Assembly (NCBI GenBank): GCA_038373865.1
Contig: JAXGGA010003938.1
Location: 31,027 to 95,026, forward strand
Direction: 5' to 3'
DNA length: 64,000 bases
From: Uloborus plumipes
Lineage: Eukaryota; Arthropoda; Arachnida; Araneae; Uloboridae
Below are positions 21,316-32,742 of the stretch, one piece after another (within the stretch, counting starts at the first letter, position 1; every line of letters begins with the position of its first letter). Position numbers and translations under genes: made by a program. The notes beneath the pieces were generated by a model, which did no database searches, was not told where the DNA came from, and saw nothing but the letters and a program-made list of their open reading frames with translations.

Positions 21316-22508
21316 AGATTTAACATTAGCGTCTACGGGAAATTTAAGTTGAATGTTGATCCTGAACTTAAAGTCAGATTTCCTTCAAACTAACTTTGTA
21401 AGAAAATGGTTTCGATAAATAATGTTTGTAAAAGTACTTTTCTGAATAAACTTTTGTGAGGACTCTGATTCCGACTCCGACTCCGCAAACATGGCGGAAA
21501 TGCAGGCTCAGAAAAAAAATGACTGACTGTGCAGACGATTTTTTGTTTATTTATTCATTTGTTTTATTTTATTTATTATTGTTTTTTTTTTTCTTTTCTT
21601 TTTTTTTTTTTTTTTTTTTTTTGGCAGGCGATTTTTTTTTGTAACAAAAATGTTTCATTCACGAGAGCATTTTATTCTTTATTTATATTTAACAACTGGC
21701 AACGGATTAAAAGTGAAATTCAAGACATTTTATTAACGGACGAGTTTTTTTTCTCTTTTTTTTTTCTTTGATAAAATGTGTTTTGATGTACTTTGTACTT
21801 TGTATTTTTAATTTTTTTTTTTTTTTTTGAAAACGATTGAGGAATTTTTCTACGGAAGAACTGTAACAGTTACATTCTTTAAAAGGTGCGACAAAACTTT
21901 ATTTATTCATTTATTTACTTTTTATGTGTCTATTTCATCTGATGAGAGAGGTATATTTTACTTTTAGAAATCAGCTTTAAGTGCTAAAAAGGTATGTTTG
22001 ACATAATTTTTAGTCTCAGATAATCAAGAGAATAATGATCAGATGCTAGAATGCCGATGTCGATGAACGGCAAAGTAGGCTCGTTTAGTTCTTGACAGAA
22101 CTTCTTGTTAATAATAATGTTTGTGGATGCTAATAACGCTTCTCGTAAAAAGGTGTGCGATAAATTACGACAACTAACTCTAATCTGTGTAACTTGGCAG
22201 AGGCTCGTCATTTGTCGAATCAGGGTGGGGTCAATTACCCCTTCCCCCTCACCGTACTTTGGAAATTGATCTATTTACGTAGAAGTGAGGTTTTTGCTTT
22301 TTTTTTAGTTACAGCATATAAACACCATTTGTCCCCCAACCCCTCGGAAAAATTCGAAATGACGGGTCTAGATTGGTATAAAGCATTCCATCCACGTAAA
22401 GCAAGAAAATCTTAATCCGGGTCGGTACAATTATGTCCAAAAACTTTCCCCAAATTAGTTGCGATATTTGCTTACTTTTGCATTAAATATTGAAACTGAT
22501 CATTTTCA
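21316..22508. other. T-rich intronic DNA
   Basis: Long T-rich stretches lie at 21540-21640 and 21740-21830. Phe-rich frames here are compositional. No gene or repeat ends are supported. Confidence 0.45.
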
Positions 22509-24964
22509 TTAACCGACTTCAACAAAGGAGGAGGTTATCAATTCAAAGCGTATGTTTTTTTTTTTTTTTTGTTCGCACATAACTTATGATCTACTGAACC
22601 GATTTGGACGATATTTTTTTCAATCGATAGGAGATGGTGTAACTTCGGTACCATGTACTCATATGACGATATTTGTTCACTAGAAAAAAAGTTATGGAAA
22701 ATAGTAAATTTCATGTCATTTCCCGATTAAATGATTAAATTTTCAATCCATTGTTGCAAAAATTTTTGCCTCGCAACAGCAATATTAATAGTAATCATGA
22801 TGAAAAATTTGAACAAAGGCTTAACTAAATCTAACATGAAACTCATTAGCGGTAACGTATGTAGTATGTGTTAAAATCTTATGAACAACGAGAAATTAGA
22901 ATTGCTTTGAAATATAAATTAGTTGACAAACCGTTGATATTTAAATGGCTTTGATTAACCTAGTACACAAATAAGTACCAGAGAATAACAAAGATTTTTT
23001 TTGTGTCAATCATTTATAATTTTAGACGCGTTGATAGTTTCTTCCTTTTTTTTTTCAGTTTATTTTATGGAGCATTTACTTAAGAAAATTAGGTTAAGTT
23101 CCGTAATGGAAACATTACCTTATTTCATTAGTACACTTACACTAAAAAGAATAAAATAAAATAATTTCGGAAAAAAATAGAACCGACTTCAGTTGGAAAT
23201 TGCTCTAAAAAGTAAAAAATATTTTTTTCTTTGAACACCATCGAAACTACTTTTAAACATAAGTTTTGAAGTCGGCGCAAAAACGATAGGTCAAATGATA
23301 TTTAACCATATTTTGCCAACATTTTTCAGAGAAACCATTGAAAATTAAAAGCAGAAAATATGTCAGTACACGAGTGTGTGGTAATGAATGAAATGTATGC
23401 GAATGCTTTTAAAGAACCTGGATCCATTAAAATGTATATAGTTGAATTATAGTTGCGTATGATTCTATACAATGTTTTTGTTTTATTTAAACGTTTCTCC
23501 CAGAGATTTCAGGGTACTTTGCCATCAGTCAATAGCATCTACCTACCAAAAGCATTCCTCCTTAAATCGGCACCAAAGTAATTTCAAGAATCTTGTGTTC
23601 GAGCACTAGAGCTGCAACTCTCATTTTGTACGAACTCTTTCACAAGTAATCGCATAAAATAATTTTCTAGCTAATGAATCATGAATTCAGTACAAACCAA
23701 ACTAACTTTCTGAATCCTTACAAAATGGGGAGGGAAAAAAATAGAACCGACTTCAGTTGGAAATTGCTCTAAAAAGTAAAAAATATTTTTTTTCTTTGAA
23801 CACCATCGAAACTACTTTTAAAAATAAGTTTTGAAGTCAGCGCAAAAACAATGTATAGAATCATACGTAACTACAATTCAACTATATACATTTTAATGGA
23901 GCCAGGTTCTTTAAGAGCTTTCGCATACATTTCATTCATTACCACACATTCGTGTAATGGTACAAATATTCTGCTTTTAATTTTCAATGGTTTCTCTGAA
24001 AAATGTTGGCAAAATATGGTTAAATATCATTTTACCTATCGTTTTTGCGCCGACTTCAAAACTTATGTTTAAAAGTAGTTTCGATGGTGTTCAAAGAAAA
24101 AAAATTATTTTTTACTTTTTAGAGCAATTTCCAACTGAAGTCGGTTCTCTTTTTTCCAAAATTATTTTATTTTATTCTTTTTAGTGTAAGTGTACTTATG
24201 AAATAAGGTAATGTTTCCATTACGGAACTTCACCTAATTTTCTTAAGTAAATGCTCCATAAAATAAACTGAAAAAAAAGGAAGAAACTACCAACGCGTCT
24301 AAAATTATAAACGATTGACACTAAAAAATAATCTTTGTTATTCTCTGGTATTTATTTGTGTACTAGCTTAATCAAAGCCATTTAAATATCAACTGTTTGT
24401 CAACTAATTTATATTTCAAAGCAATTCTAGTTTCTCGTTGTTCATAAGATTTTAACACATACTACGTACGCTGCCCGCTAATGAGTTTCATGTTTGATTT
24501 AGTTCAGCCTTCATTTAAAATTCTCATTAGCATTATTATTACAGTTTCATATCAACAACGTTTTGTAACAATGGATTTCATATTTAATCATTTAGGACAA
24601 ATCGCCTTAAATTCGACTACTTATTAATATTTCATACTTACTCCAGAGAAGCCTTAGTTCAAAATTTTCATCATGATTACTATTAATATTGCTGTTGCGA
24701 GGCAACAAATTTTTGCAACTATGGATTAAAAATTTAATCATTTAATGGGAAAATGACATGAAATTTACTGTTTTCCATAATAACTTTTTTTCTAGTGAAC
24801 AAATATCGTCATATGAGTACATGGTACCTAAGTTACACCATCTTCTATCGTTTAAAAAAAAATTGTCCAAATCGGTTCAGTAGATCAAATGTTATGTGCG
24901 AACAAACAAAAAAATAAGTACACGCTTTGAATTGATAACCTCCTCCTTTGTTGAAGTCGGTTAA
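22509..24964. mobile_element. Giant foldback element (2.46 kb)
   Basis: Ends TTAACCGACTTCAACAAAGG and CCTTTGTTGAAGTCGGTTAA are perfect inverts for about 40 bp, and pairing continues through most of the element: 22620-22700 with 24780-24860, 22920-23100 with 24190-24420, 23160-23300 with 24030-24160, 23400-23460 with 23850-23910. A ~120-bp segment (23180-23300) recurs directly at 23740-23850. No transposase is visible. A solo end of the same family lies at 28900-29116. Confidence 0.88.
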
Positions 24965-25666
24965 AAAATAGCTACTTTAATTTTTAACATACAGGGTGTT
25001 CCAAGTCAACCTTCATGACCTCTAATTCCTCAACCTTTCGTCCTAGATGCATACTTCCAGTTGCAAATTTGCTCGAAATGAGGTAGAAAGTCAAAATATT
25101 GAAAGTTTGAAGCGAAAAAATAATTCAGTCAAAAAATACGAAATCTAACTTTTTATAGGGACTCCGGGTCCCCAAACTTATATTTAGGGAAAGAATCTCC
25201 ATTAAAAAATAATACTAACACAAAAAAATGATATTTGTGCGATCAAAATTCGTGGAGATAATCGAGTTTTAAATGCGCAGGGCCCGTAAACAAATTGACA
25301 AAAGAAAATTTTCGCCCTGCCAGAGGAATAACGAGCTTTTAGATTAGGTACGATAATGAAATTTGTTTCGTCCATGTCAGAAAACATTCGCTTCTCGTTG
25401 TATTCAAAAATAAATACAGATGATACAAGACTACAAAACATAACAAGACAAGGTAAATTATTATGCAATTTTATACAAAGATATTAAACACACGAAATAT
25501 GTAGAATCTAAGAAATAATATGCATTGCGATTACATTGTCCGTAAAGCAACACCATTTCCACATACTGTTCCGTAGTTTACATCGTAACTTCAAGCCTTA
25601 ACGAAATGCATCTAGTTAAGCCGATTTTATTCTGCAGTGAAGGGTTTACGTTATGGGCAATTCCAT

Positions 25667-27312
25667 GGTGTCGGACGTAAAAAACGAAGAACTATTTTTT
25701 AGTTTTAGTTCCATTTATCAAATATAAACTGAATAGATATGATTAAGTTGGTATTCAAAATACTCGCTACATCATAATGAATAAAAAATCATGTTAGTTT
25801 TTTAAAATAGATCTCTTAAATAGAAATTAAGAAGATTTAAAGAGTTGGTGTCGGACGTAAACGCACAAATAGTAAAATTGGAGATTCACTTAAAATTTAC
25901 TGAAACTCTGCGAATTGGCTTACCTTTTAATTTCAAAAACAGCTAAGATCGATAGTATACTTATGATTAAAGCATATTTTACAGTTTTTTAATGATATTG
26001 TTTTGAATAAAATGAACTTGGAACTACTTTTACATTGGTGTCGGACGTAAATTTGTGGTGTCGGACGTAAACTCTTCGAATTGGACCTAAACCGTTGTTC
26101 TTAAATGCAATGATTACAGTTTTAAATAAGAAAATTAGCTTAAATTTTATTCCTAGGTCACACATATTATTTTTTAACATTTAAAAGGGTTCATCAAATA
26201 TAAACTGCCCCCTTTTTCCTGTTGGGATCGGAGGACGAATACGTTTATAATGTCCCGTAATTTGTAAAATATTTTGTCCTCAGTTCTTGGCCATTTAAAA
26301 TAACCTTTTGAACTATGCATAACTGATACTACAATGTAATTTTTTTAGTGATACATCCAAGACAAAGCATGGCATCATGCGTTACCACAACCCAGTCATT
26401 GATGTTTATTGTATCAAGATCTTCAGATTCTTCGATCCTGGAATTAAAACAGCTTTCCAGTAATGATGCAAATGCTTTGTATCTATGCGTATATCTTTTG
26501 CTGGAATATACTTTATGTGCATATTTGGATTTAAAAGTGCTGAAACTCGAGAAAATTGCTCCGCTTTTGTCACCGTCATTTTTCCTGCTTTAACGCGGCG
26601 CCAAACGATTTTTTCACAGTGCCTCCTATGGCATCAACCACCATCAACCAGTAAATATGAATATTAATCAGTACACTGATAAAAAATGTAAGCGTCCACT
26701 GAAATACAACTACGAAATCCATGTATTCTGACTCTTTGCGAAACAGAATACAGGTTGTGTTGTGATGATCTAGCCTTTAAAACTTTAGATGAATACTTAA
26801 AAGTTGGGTTGCTGTTCTTTTCAAAGCAATAATATGTATATGCACTTTTTATTAATTCAAGAGTTCCCAGAACAACTCAGATGCATTGTAAGTGTCTTAA
26901 TATAAATGTCTCATGAGGAGAAAAAAAACTTTTAAAGCATTATTCTGAAGCAAAATTTACTATTTAATAAGTAAATTTAAAGTATATGTATGCACAGTAA
27001 AGTCAAAATTATCATTTTTTTAAATAATGCTTCACTTTAACTTTGTAATTAAAAGCAAAATATGGGGAATCACAGTTGTAAACAAGTGTTATATAAGGAA
27101 TGTAACAGTGTCGGACGTAAACGGTGTCGGACGTAAAAAAATTCTTTACGTCCGACACCTAGATTTTAATTGAAAATATTTACTTGTCACAAAATGTTAA
27201 TAGGTTACATCAATGAGACCAAAGATCTTACTTTGCATACAAAGTTAGATGTATGTAGCTTTAAAATTATTGGCCCAGCATAATTAATCGTACATTTTGG
27301 TGTCGGACGTAA
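25667..27312. repeat. Cluster of dispersed GGTGTCGGACGTAA motifs
   Basis: Copies lie at 25667-25680, 25847-25860, 26037-26050, 26057-26070, 27107-27120 (first base A), 27123-27136, 27299-27312 and, inverted, 27146-27159. A degenerate copy (TTGGACCTAAAC) is near 26081. The first three are 180 and 190 bp apart. Flanks between copies are unrelated, so this is not a simple tandem repeat. Confidence 0.95.
27123..27159. repeat. Perfect hairpin from two opposed motif copies
   Basis: GGTGTCGGACGTAAA (27123-27137) and its exact complement (27145-27159) flank a 7-nt loop. Confidence 0.95.
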
Positions 27313-28215
27313 AACACTTAATGTGCCCCATGAGAATTCTGTCACAAATCAAAATGAATTATATTCTCACACATTTTTGCAACATCACCTGTTGTACATT
27401 GAATATGTAAATAGTTATTCGTCTTAATTCATAATTTTAGTATGTATATTTTGGAAAAAACAGAGCTTCTTTGAGAGTCGTCAAATGTAGTTTGAAAACG
27501 CTCTGGATGTTGACCTTAGTTTGACCTCTTGTAACTTAGTTAAAACTTAAGTTATCAAAATTTAGACATGAATTTCAAAATATACAACTCTTTACCTTTA
27601 AAATGATACCTTGTTTGTTTAGAAATATTAATTTTGAAAATTTGACCATCTGGTTGACCTTATCGTGGAATTGCCCTTATTTCAAGCAATTACTATACAG
27701 TCGGTAAATTTATATTCTCGAATTCAGCAAAACATTTTCATTCTTTCTTATTCAATTTTTTCCGTATTTTAATTCCCATGTTAAATAACTTTCCCAGTTA
27801 AATATATTTTAGGAAAATAAAGAATATTTTGTTATTAAAGAACTCTGAATGGTGCGAATTTCGCGTGTATATGGAACCCAAAATCACTTAAAATAACGCT
27901 AGTGTAAAGTGGTATAAGTCATAAAGTTTCATGTTTCATTTCTCCATGGATTTTGATCGCACAAATGTCTTTTTTTTTTTTTTTTGTTAGTATTATTTTT
28001 TAATGGAGATTCTTTCCCTAAATATAAGTTTGGGAGCCCGGAGCCCCTATAAAAAGTTAATTTTTTTATTTCTTAACCAATTATTTTTTTCGCTTCAAAC
28101 TTTCCATGTCTTAACTCTCCTCCCCATTTCGAGCAATTTTGCAAATAGAAGTATACATCTAGGACGAACGGTTGAGAAAATAAAGGTCATGAAGGTTAAC
28201 TTGAAACACCCTGTA

Positions 28216-28899
28216 TATTTATCATCTTCAGAACTTTTGACTTTTAATTTTACCTTGAATTTGACGTAAATGCAAGGTATAAAATACAGAATTTTATAAG
28301 GGTATAAAAATTAACATAATATAATTGATTGTGTATATAATTTTTGAAAAAATAATATAAGTGCCGCAAATCAAAAACCATTTATTGCCACAATCGATAT
28401 ATAAAAAGTCTTATTAATTTACAATGTATATTGTAACCAAAAAAAAAAAATTAAATTTGTAATCTTTTAGTTTTGCGTCATCCATTACCTCTTTCGTAAC
28501 GAAATTGCATTGTTTTTTGAAGTCGGTTAAAAATAAAAACAACCTCCCCTCCATGGAAGTTCAAAGCCCCCAAAAGTGGCGCCAAGGTCCATAAGAAAAT
28601 TTTACAGCATCGAAGGACCTCATTGCCATTTTTGAAAAAGATCCGACCAAAACTGTCATTTTGTACTATAAAAAAATATGGGGTAGATTCCCATGGGGGG
28701 ATGTACCTGCTTAAGGACATTACAATCATTAAAATCATTCAAAAAAAAAAAAAAAAACATGCAGCTGTTCAAAAAAAATCCTTTCAGACCTGGACTCGAT
28801 GTCATTTCATCTGGACCTTCAACCTTACGCGCATAACCACTTGACCATCGGGTCGCTCATTGAAGCATGGATTTACGATAGCACATATTGTTTTAAATA
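28216..28899. other. AT-rich intronic DNA with a degenerate tRNA-like segment
   Basis: GAAGTCGGTTAAAAA, a terminus of the giant foldback family, occurs at 28519-28533. A minus-strand A-box-like TGGTCAAGTGGTTATGCGC and a GAGTCCAGGTC lie at about 28783-28852; this could be a decayed tRNA-derived sequence. An A run is at 28740-28757. Confidence 0.35.
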
Positions 28900-29116
28900 A
28901 CATGAAATTTTAGTTTTTCGATCATAACTTTTTTTCTAGTGAACAAATATCGTCATATGAGTACATGGAACCATAGTTACACCATCTCCTATCGATTAAA
29001 GAAAAATCGTCTAAATCGGTTCATTAGATCAGATTTTATGTGCGAACAAAAAAAAAAAAAAAAAAAAAGTACACGATTTGAATTGAGAACCTCCTCCTTT
29101 TTTGAAGTCGGTTAAA
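28900..29116. mobile_element. Solo right end of the giant foldback family
   Basis: Matches 24750-24964 (TTTTTTTCTAGTGAACAAAT, CATATGAGTACATGG, CACCATCTCCTATCG, CCTCCTCCTTTTTTGAAGTCGGTTAA) in the same orientation, without the opposite end. Confidence 0.8.
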
Positions 29117-29605
29117 AAGTATGAGTACAAACCAGATTTAGAAACACAAGTCTAAAATGCAGAACACACAAAACTACGAGTACAAATCAAGGGTTGAGAC
29201 ACATGGATATAAAAACACAAGACAAGCACACATAACTCATTTGATCAGAAAAGGGAGTACACAAGATACATTCAGACCCTCACATGAAAACGGAGACCGG
29301 GTTTTTGGACAAATTATGAGTACCGGTCACACATGCAGACACAGTTACATAAAAACACAGAGCACATTAAGTGTCAGAGCCCCAAAAGTGTGCTAGCATC
29401 ACATTACGAACTCGTTAAAGCACAGTGCGCATTAACACACAAAACTTATTCACAACATCTCAAATCATAGTTAAAATCTTTTACTGAGAAAACAAATAAC
29501 GAGGACGAAACTGCAGTCTCTGGGTATCTTAACTGGACTGTCGTACATTGACTGCTCTGCCAACTTCATTTGACAGAATTTTTTTTTTTTTTTTTTTTTG
29601 AAATA
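29117..29605. other. Intronic DNA, nothing recognised
   Basis: A-rich, C-containing sequence with many ACAC/CACA dinucleotides (29150-29460). A T run lies at 29580-29599. No gene. Confidence 0.4.
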
Positions 29606-29781
29606 CAGTCGACGCTTGATATAACGACCGTCTCCGTCCTACAGAAAACGGTCTTTATAACGAGTGGTCGCTATAAGAGGTAGAACATAGAGTATATTGG
29701 GATACAGTTGGGGGCTTTCTCACCGGTCGTTATATTAGGATGGTCTTTATAACGTGCGGTCGTTATAACGAGCGTCGACTG
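29606..29781. mobile_element. pogo/Tc1-type MITE (176 bp)
   Basis: Ends CAGTCGACGCTTGATATAACG and CGTTATAACGAGCGTCGACTG are inverted repeats flanked by TA on both sides (29604-29605 and 29782-29783). Internal TATAACGA motifs repeat. CAGTCGAC-type ends with TA duplications are characteristic of pogo/Tigger-related MITEs. No coding sequence. Confidence 0.85.
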
Positions 29782-29783
29782 TA

Positions 29784-30193
29784 TATTCAGTGTAAGATTT
29801 TATGATTTCTTCTAGTTGAATGAGCAGTATTTTCTAAATTACAGATAACAATATTTTCGACTTAGCTGGTTTTAAGTTTGTTTGTTTGCTTCAAACGAAG
29901 CTGTACGTTGATTACTAACAATTTGCAGACCTAGAGCATGCCCCGAGACTAGCAATCATTCTTTCGTGTGACACCACAATCGGCGAAGGCCATTGCCCCT
30001 AGAATTTTGACACCCAGTTTCCCAGTTAGATGGAAATACCTGGTCTCGATTCGATGCGAAACTATACTAGGAATTTAATTTTGCTGAGAGATACTCCATA
30101 CCAAATGAGTACTCGTGGGATCTTTGACATGCCGCATAGTTATACGGCATTTATTTATTTATTTATTCAAACCCCACCAGTCACCACCGTACC
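29784..30193. other. Intronic DNA, nothing recognised
   Basis: A (TTTA)n stretch lies at about 30148-30167. Otherwise there are no features. Confidence 0.35.
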
Positions 30194-30367
30194 CAGGCCC
30201 GTCATTTAGGGGGGGCAGGGGGGGGCAGTTGCCCCCCCTGGCTTTGAGAAATCAATGTATTTAAATATAAGTGGGCGTGTTTTTGCTGTTTTCCGATGAA
30301 ATTGCATTGTGTTTTTACCCTTTGCCCCCCCCCCTCCCCCCTGGAAAAACTTGAAATGACGTCCGTA
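30194..30367. mobile_element. hAT-type MITE (174 bp) with 8-bp target duplication
   Basis: Ends CAGGCCCGTCATTT and AAATGACGTCCGTA are imperfect inverts. A perfect 8-bp duplication, ACCGTACC, flanks it at 30186-30193 and 30368-30375. The ends are G-rich and C-rich and the interior AT-rich. Confidence 0.85.
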
Positions 30368-30375
30368 ACCGTACC

Positions 30376-31258
30376 TACTCTGATGAGGGTTTAACCGGAT
30401 GTGGTGGCTGGGAGGAAAGAGTAGTCATACGGCATGGCCGCTGTCGATTTTCTGCATCTTGAAAATACACAAACTGGAGCCAGGTTTTGATCCTGCTCTT
30501 TCGAGAGTGAGAGGTCAGCGTCTTAATCGTAAAACCATTCTTGTCGGGGGAAATTGAAATTAGGAAATAAGGGGCATCCTCGTTGAGATGTTTCGAAAAA
30601 AAAATATGTTCGAATCAGACCATTTACTGAAAAGTTATTAGGCGAAGGGGAAGAAGGACCGACAGACGCACATTTTTCCTTTTTTAAAACCCTTTTTTCC
30701 AACTTTTTATTGTTAATATTTATGCACTAAATATTTAATTTATATTTGCCTTTGTTGAGACCAAAACGAATATTTTAACTCATTAAATCTGAAACTGATT
30801 TCATGAATAAAATTTTCCAGTAGGTGGTCATTTAAAAACATCTCGATCATGTCCTGAAATGACAATGTCCAATGTATAGCATTTTGCTTTATTTAACACG
30901 GAGGAAAACACGGAGGGAAAATATAAATAAAGTAAAAAATTGGGAGTAAGAAACTAGTAAAGAAACTAGGGTAAAGAAACTAGTAACACAAAAGACACTG
31001 ATACCTTGTAATTTTCTGGAATTAAGAATTTTCAAAACCACAATTTTTGATTTCTTCTAAATAATTCCTGATTTTCACGGAAATAAAATCCGGAAGCACT
31101 AAGTAGGTGACTGGAACTTAGATCGATTGACTTAACCATTAGTGCGACTGTCTGTACTGATTTGAGTCTATCCACGTACATTTCATAATTAGCAAAATGA
31201 GTGACAATGCGAGATGAGAAAACTGTGATGTGATATTACAGAAATGTCTTCTTTTTAG
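30376..31258. other. End of the inferred intron
   Basis: A tRNA-like stretch (minus strand, about 30480-30545) may be a degenerate SINE piece. The last bases, TTCTTTTTAG, form a good 3' splice site. Confidence 0.4.
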
Positions 31259-31465
31259 GCACCTGCTCCAGTACCTGTCCGACGTCCTTGCTCCTGCCTC
31301 CAACAAGGCACCGAGTGCCGTTGTGCCTCGAAAGGTGCAAACCAGTACACCATTCGCCTTGAACCTTGGGCGTACTACAAATCCGTGGCCTTCAGCGCTC
31401 TCCTCGTTGGACTAGTGTTTTGGCTGGCAGTTTACATATCTCTCTTCAAAAACAGTCTAGCATAA
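31259..31465 (+). CDS. Membrane microprotein, terminal coding exon (68 residues)
   Basis: After the acceptor TTTTTAG the frame is open in phase 0 for 68 codons to TAA at 31463-31465. In order: a Pro-rich start (APAPVPVRRP), a Cys cluster PCSCLQQGTECRC (residues 10-22), a linker ending YTIRLEPWAYYK, one hydrophobic segment of about 22 residues (SVAFSALLVGLVFWLAVYI) and a short tail with one Lys (SLFKNSLA). Composition and codon use differ sharply from the AT-rich flanks, supporting a real exon. Joined to exon 1 it gives an 88-residue, single-pass, probably tail-anchored protein with a CxC...CxC motif that could bind metal or be lipidated. I do not recognise the family. Confidence 0.75.
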   Translation, partial: APAPVPVRRPCSCLQQGTECRCASKGANQYTIRLEPWAYYKSVAFSALLVGLVFWLAVYISLFKNSLA

Positions 31466-31601
31466 AGACAGACATTAAAGCTTTGTGAAATTGACTCATT
31501 ACTGAAGATTAAGCTTATACGCACGGCATTGTTTATAAAATAGATTCTTAGGGTGATGAAATCATTTTCCGTTCGCATTAAGAAAAGTTTTTGTAAATAT
31601 G

Positions 31602-31607
31602 AATAAA
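31602..31607 (+). terminator. Polyadenylation signal of the microprotein gene
   Basis: AATAAA lies 137 nt after the TAA stop, a normal distance for a short 3' UTR. Confidence 0.6.
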
Positions 31608-31619
31608 TCTTTGGTATAA

Positions 31620-32114
31620 AAATTGTACGCTTCCTTCAAAAGCCATAGATATAAGAGTGAATCAGAACAATAATGATTGTCGAATATCCTTTATCATTTG
31701 GGTCTTTTATTACGGTTTAAGCACAGAAAACAACCTAAATCCATAACTGAATCAACCATTTGAATTATGAATTTAACTAGTGTATGTTGTAGTAGTCCAT
31801 TAATTTTGTTCTATATTTTTCATTTGAATTGCATCTCTTCCTCTCTGTGTGTGTGTGTGTTTTGCCAATGAGCATCACACTTGTTAAACACTTGACAGGA
31901 AATACGGATCAGCAATAGTTCCTACGTGGGAGTTACCTGTATGTCATACTTTTGTTTTAATACGTTGCAATGCTTTTAAAAATTATATAAACAAGCTGAA
32001 AACGAGAAACGTTCTTTGCCATCGTCCTCTCTTAGAAGTATTTGGCCCTATAATTTAATCAACATCCACACACTCAGTAATCAGGGTTTATCTCTGCATC
32101 AAATTTTTTTTGAT
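31620..32114. other. Intergenic, nothing recognised
   Basis: A short (GT)n run lies at 31845-31860. No gene. Confidence 0.4.
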
Positions 32115-32380
32115 TACTAGCTGCGTGGCCCGGCGTTGCGTGGGCTTTAATGTAGGGAACGCAGTTAGAGAAAACTACTCGTCGCCAAGGTGGCTCGCCT
32201 TTAAAGTAGTGAGGCAAGTTTAAACAACCTACTCACCGCCAAGGCGGCTCGCCTTTAAAGTAGCGAGGAAAGTTTCAACAAACTACTCGCCACCAAGGCG
32301 GCTCGCCATTAAAGTTCCAAGGAAAATTTCAGCAAACTACTCCCCGCTAAAGCGGTTCGCTAAAAAGCTTTCCTGCATCA
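32115..32380. repeat. Interspersed-repeat end with four 54-bp tandem units
   Basis: It starts ACTAGCTGCGTGGCCCGGCG and contains four copies of a 54-bp unit at 32173, 32227, 32281 and 32335 (exact period 54). Each has AACTACTC, a GCCAAGGCGGC near-palindrome, TCGCC.TTAAAGT and a purine-rich tail. The unit degrades toward the right. Confidence 0.88.
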
Positions 32381-32466
32381 AAAAGTCAATCGAATTATTT
32401 GCACATGCTTCCTCAGAAATAAAGACGATGTCAAGTTGCGCATACTTAGCACTCGGGCCAATCCAT

Positions 32467-32650
32467 GGTTACGGTCGTTACATTCACATAACTTCAGCTG
32501 CTCATATTTTATTCACAAATGCAGTTAAAGTTCTAATGAAAACAGGGAATGATAAAGCTCCCCCTCAACATGATTATCACCAAGCGTTAGTTTGAAATTA
32601 TTAGTGGAAGTTGTAGAAAAATCTCGAAAATGTGTGGTTACGGTCGTTAC
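32467..32650. repeat. Two copies of GGTTACGGTCGTTAC
   Basis: Exact 15-mers lie at 32467-32481 and 32636-32650, 169 bp apart. A third exact copy is at 40937-40951. The flanks differ. Confidence 0.9.
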
Positions 32651-32742
32651 AAAAAAAAAAGACATGGTTTTTTGAGTGCTATCAAACACTGCCACTTTTC
32701 TGTGAATCTATTGCACGTATGATCTTCTGGATTTTTAGAATT

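Larger units (their letters stand above)
24990..28215. mobile_element. 3.2-kb element with ~270-bp terminal inverted repeats
   Basis: It starts TACAGGGTGTTCCAAGTCAA and ends TTGAAACACCCTGTA. Inverted homology extends about 270 bp (24990-25260 with 27940-28215), including GATCGCACAAAT, the 5' AATGGAGATTCTTTCCCTAAATATAAGTTTGGG block and its inverse. It begins 25 bp after the giant foldback ends. No open frame resembles a transposase. The interior carries the GGTGTCGGACGTAA motif cluster. The palindrome at 57118-57780 shares the TACAGGGTGT terminus. Confidence 0.8.
12984..31258 (+). other. Inferred 18.3-kb intron of the microprotein gene
   Basis: Donor GTAAGT at 12984 and acceptor CTTCTTTTTAG ending at 31258 would bound it. 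It is filled with the repeats listed separately. No other convincing coding exon was found inside on either strand apart from the retrotransposon gag fragment. Confidence 0.5.

Noticed and set aside
23851..24184. Two short proteins on the plus strand
   Set aside because: Both lie within the right arm of the giant foldback and have no domain.
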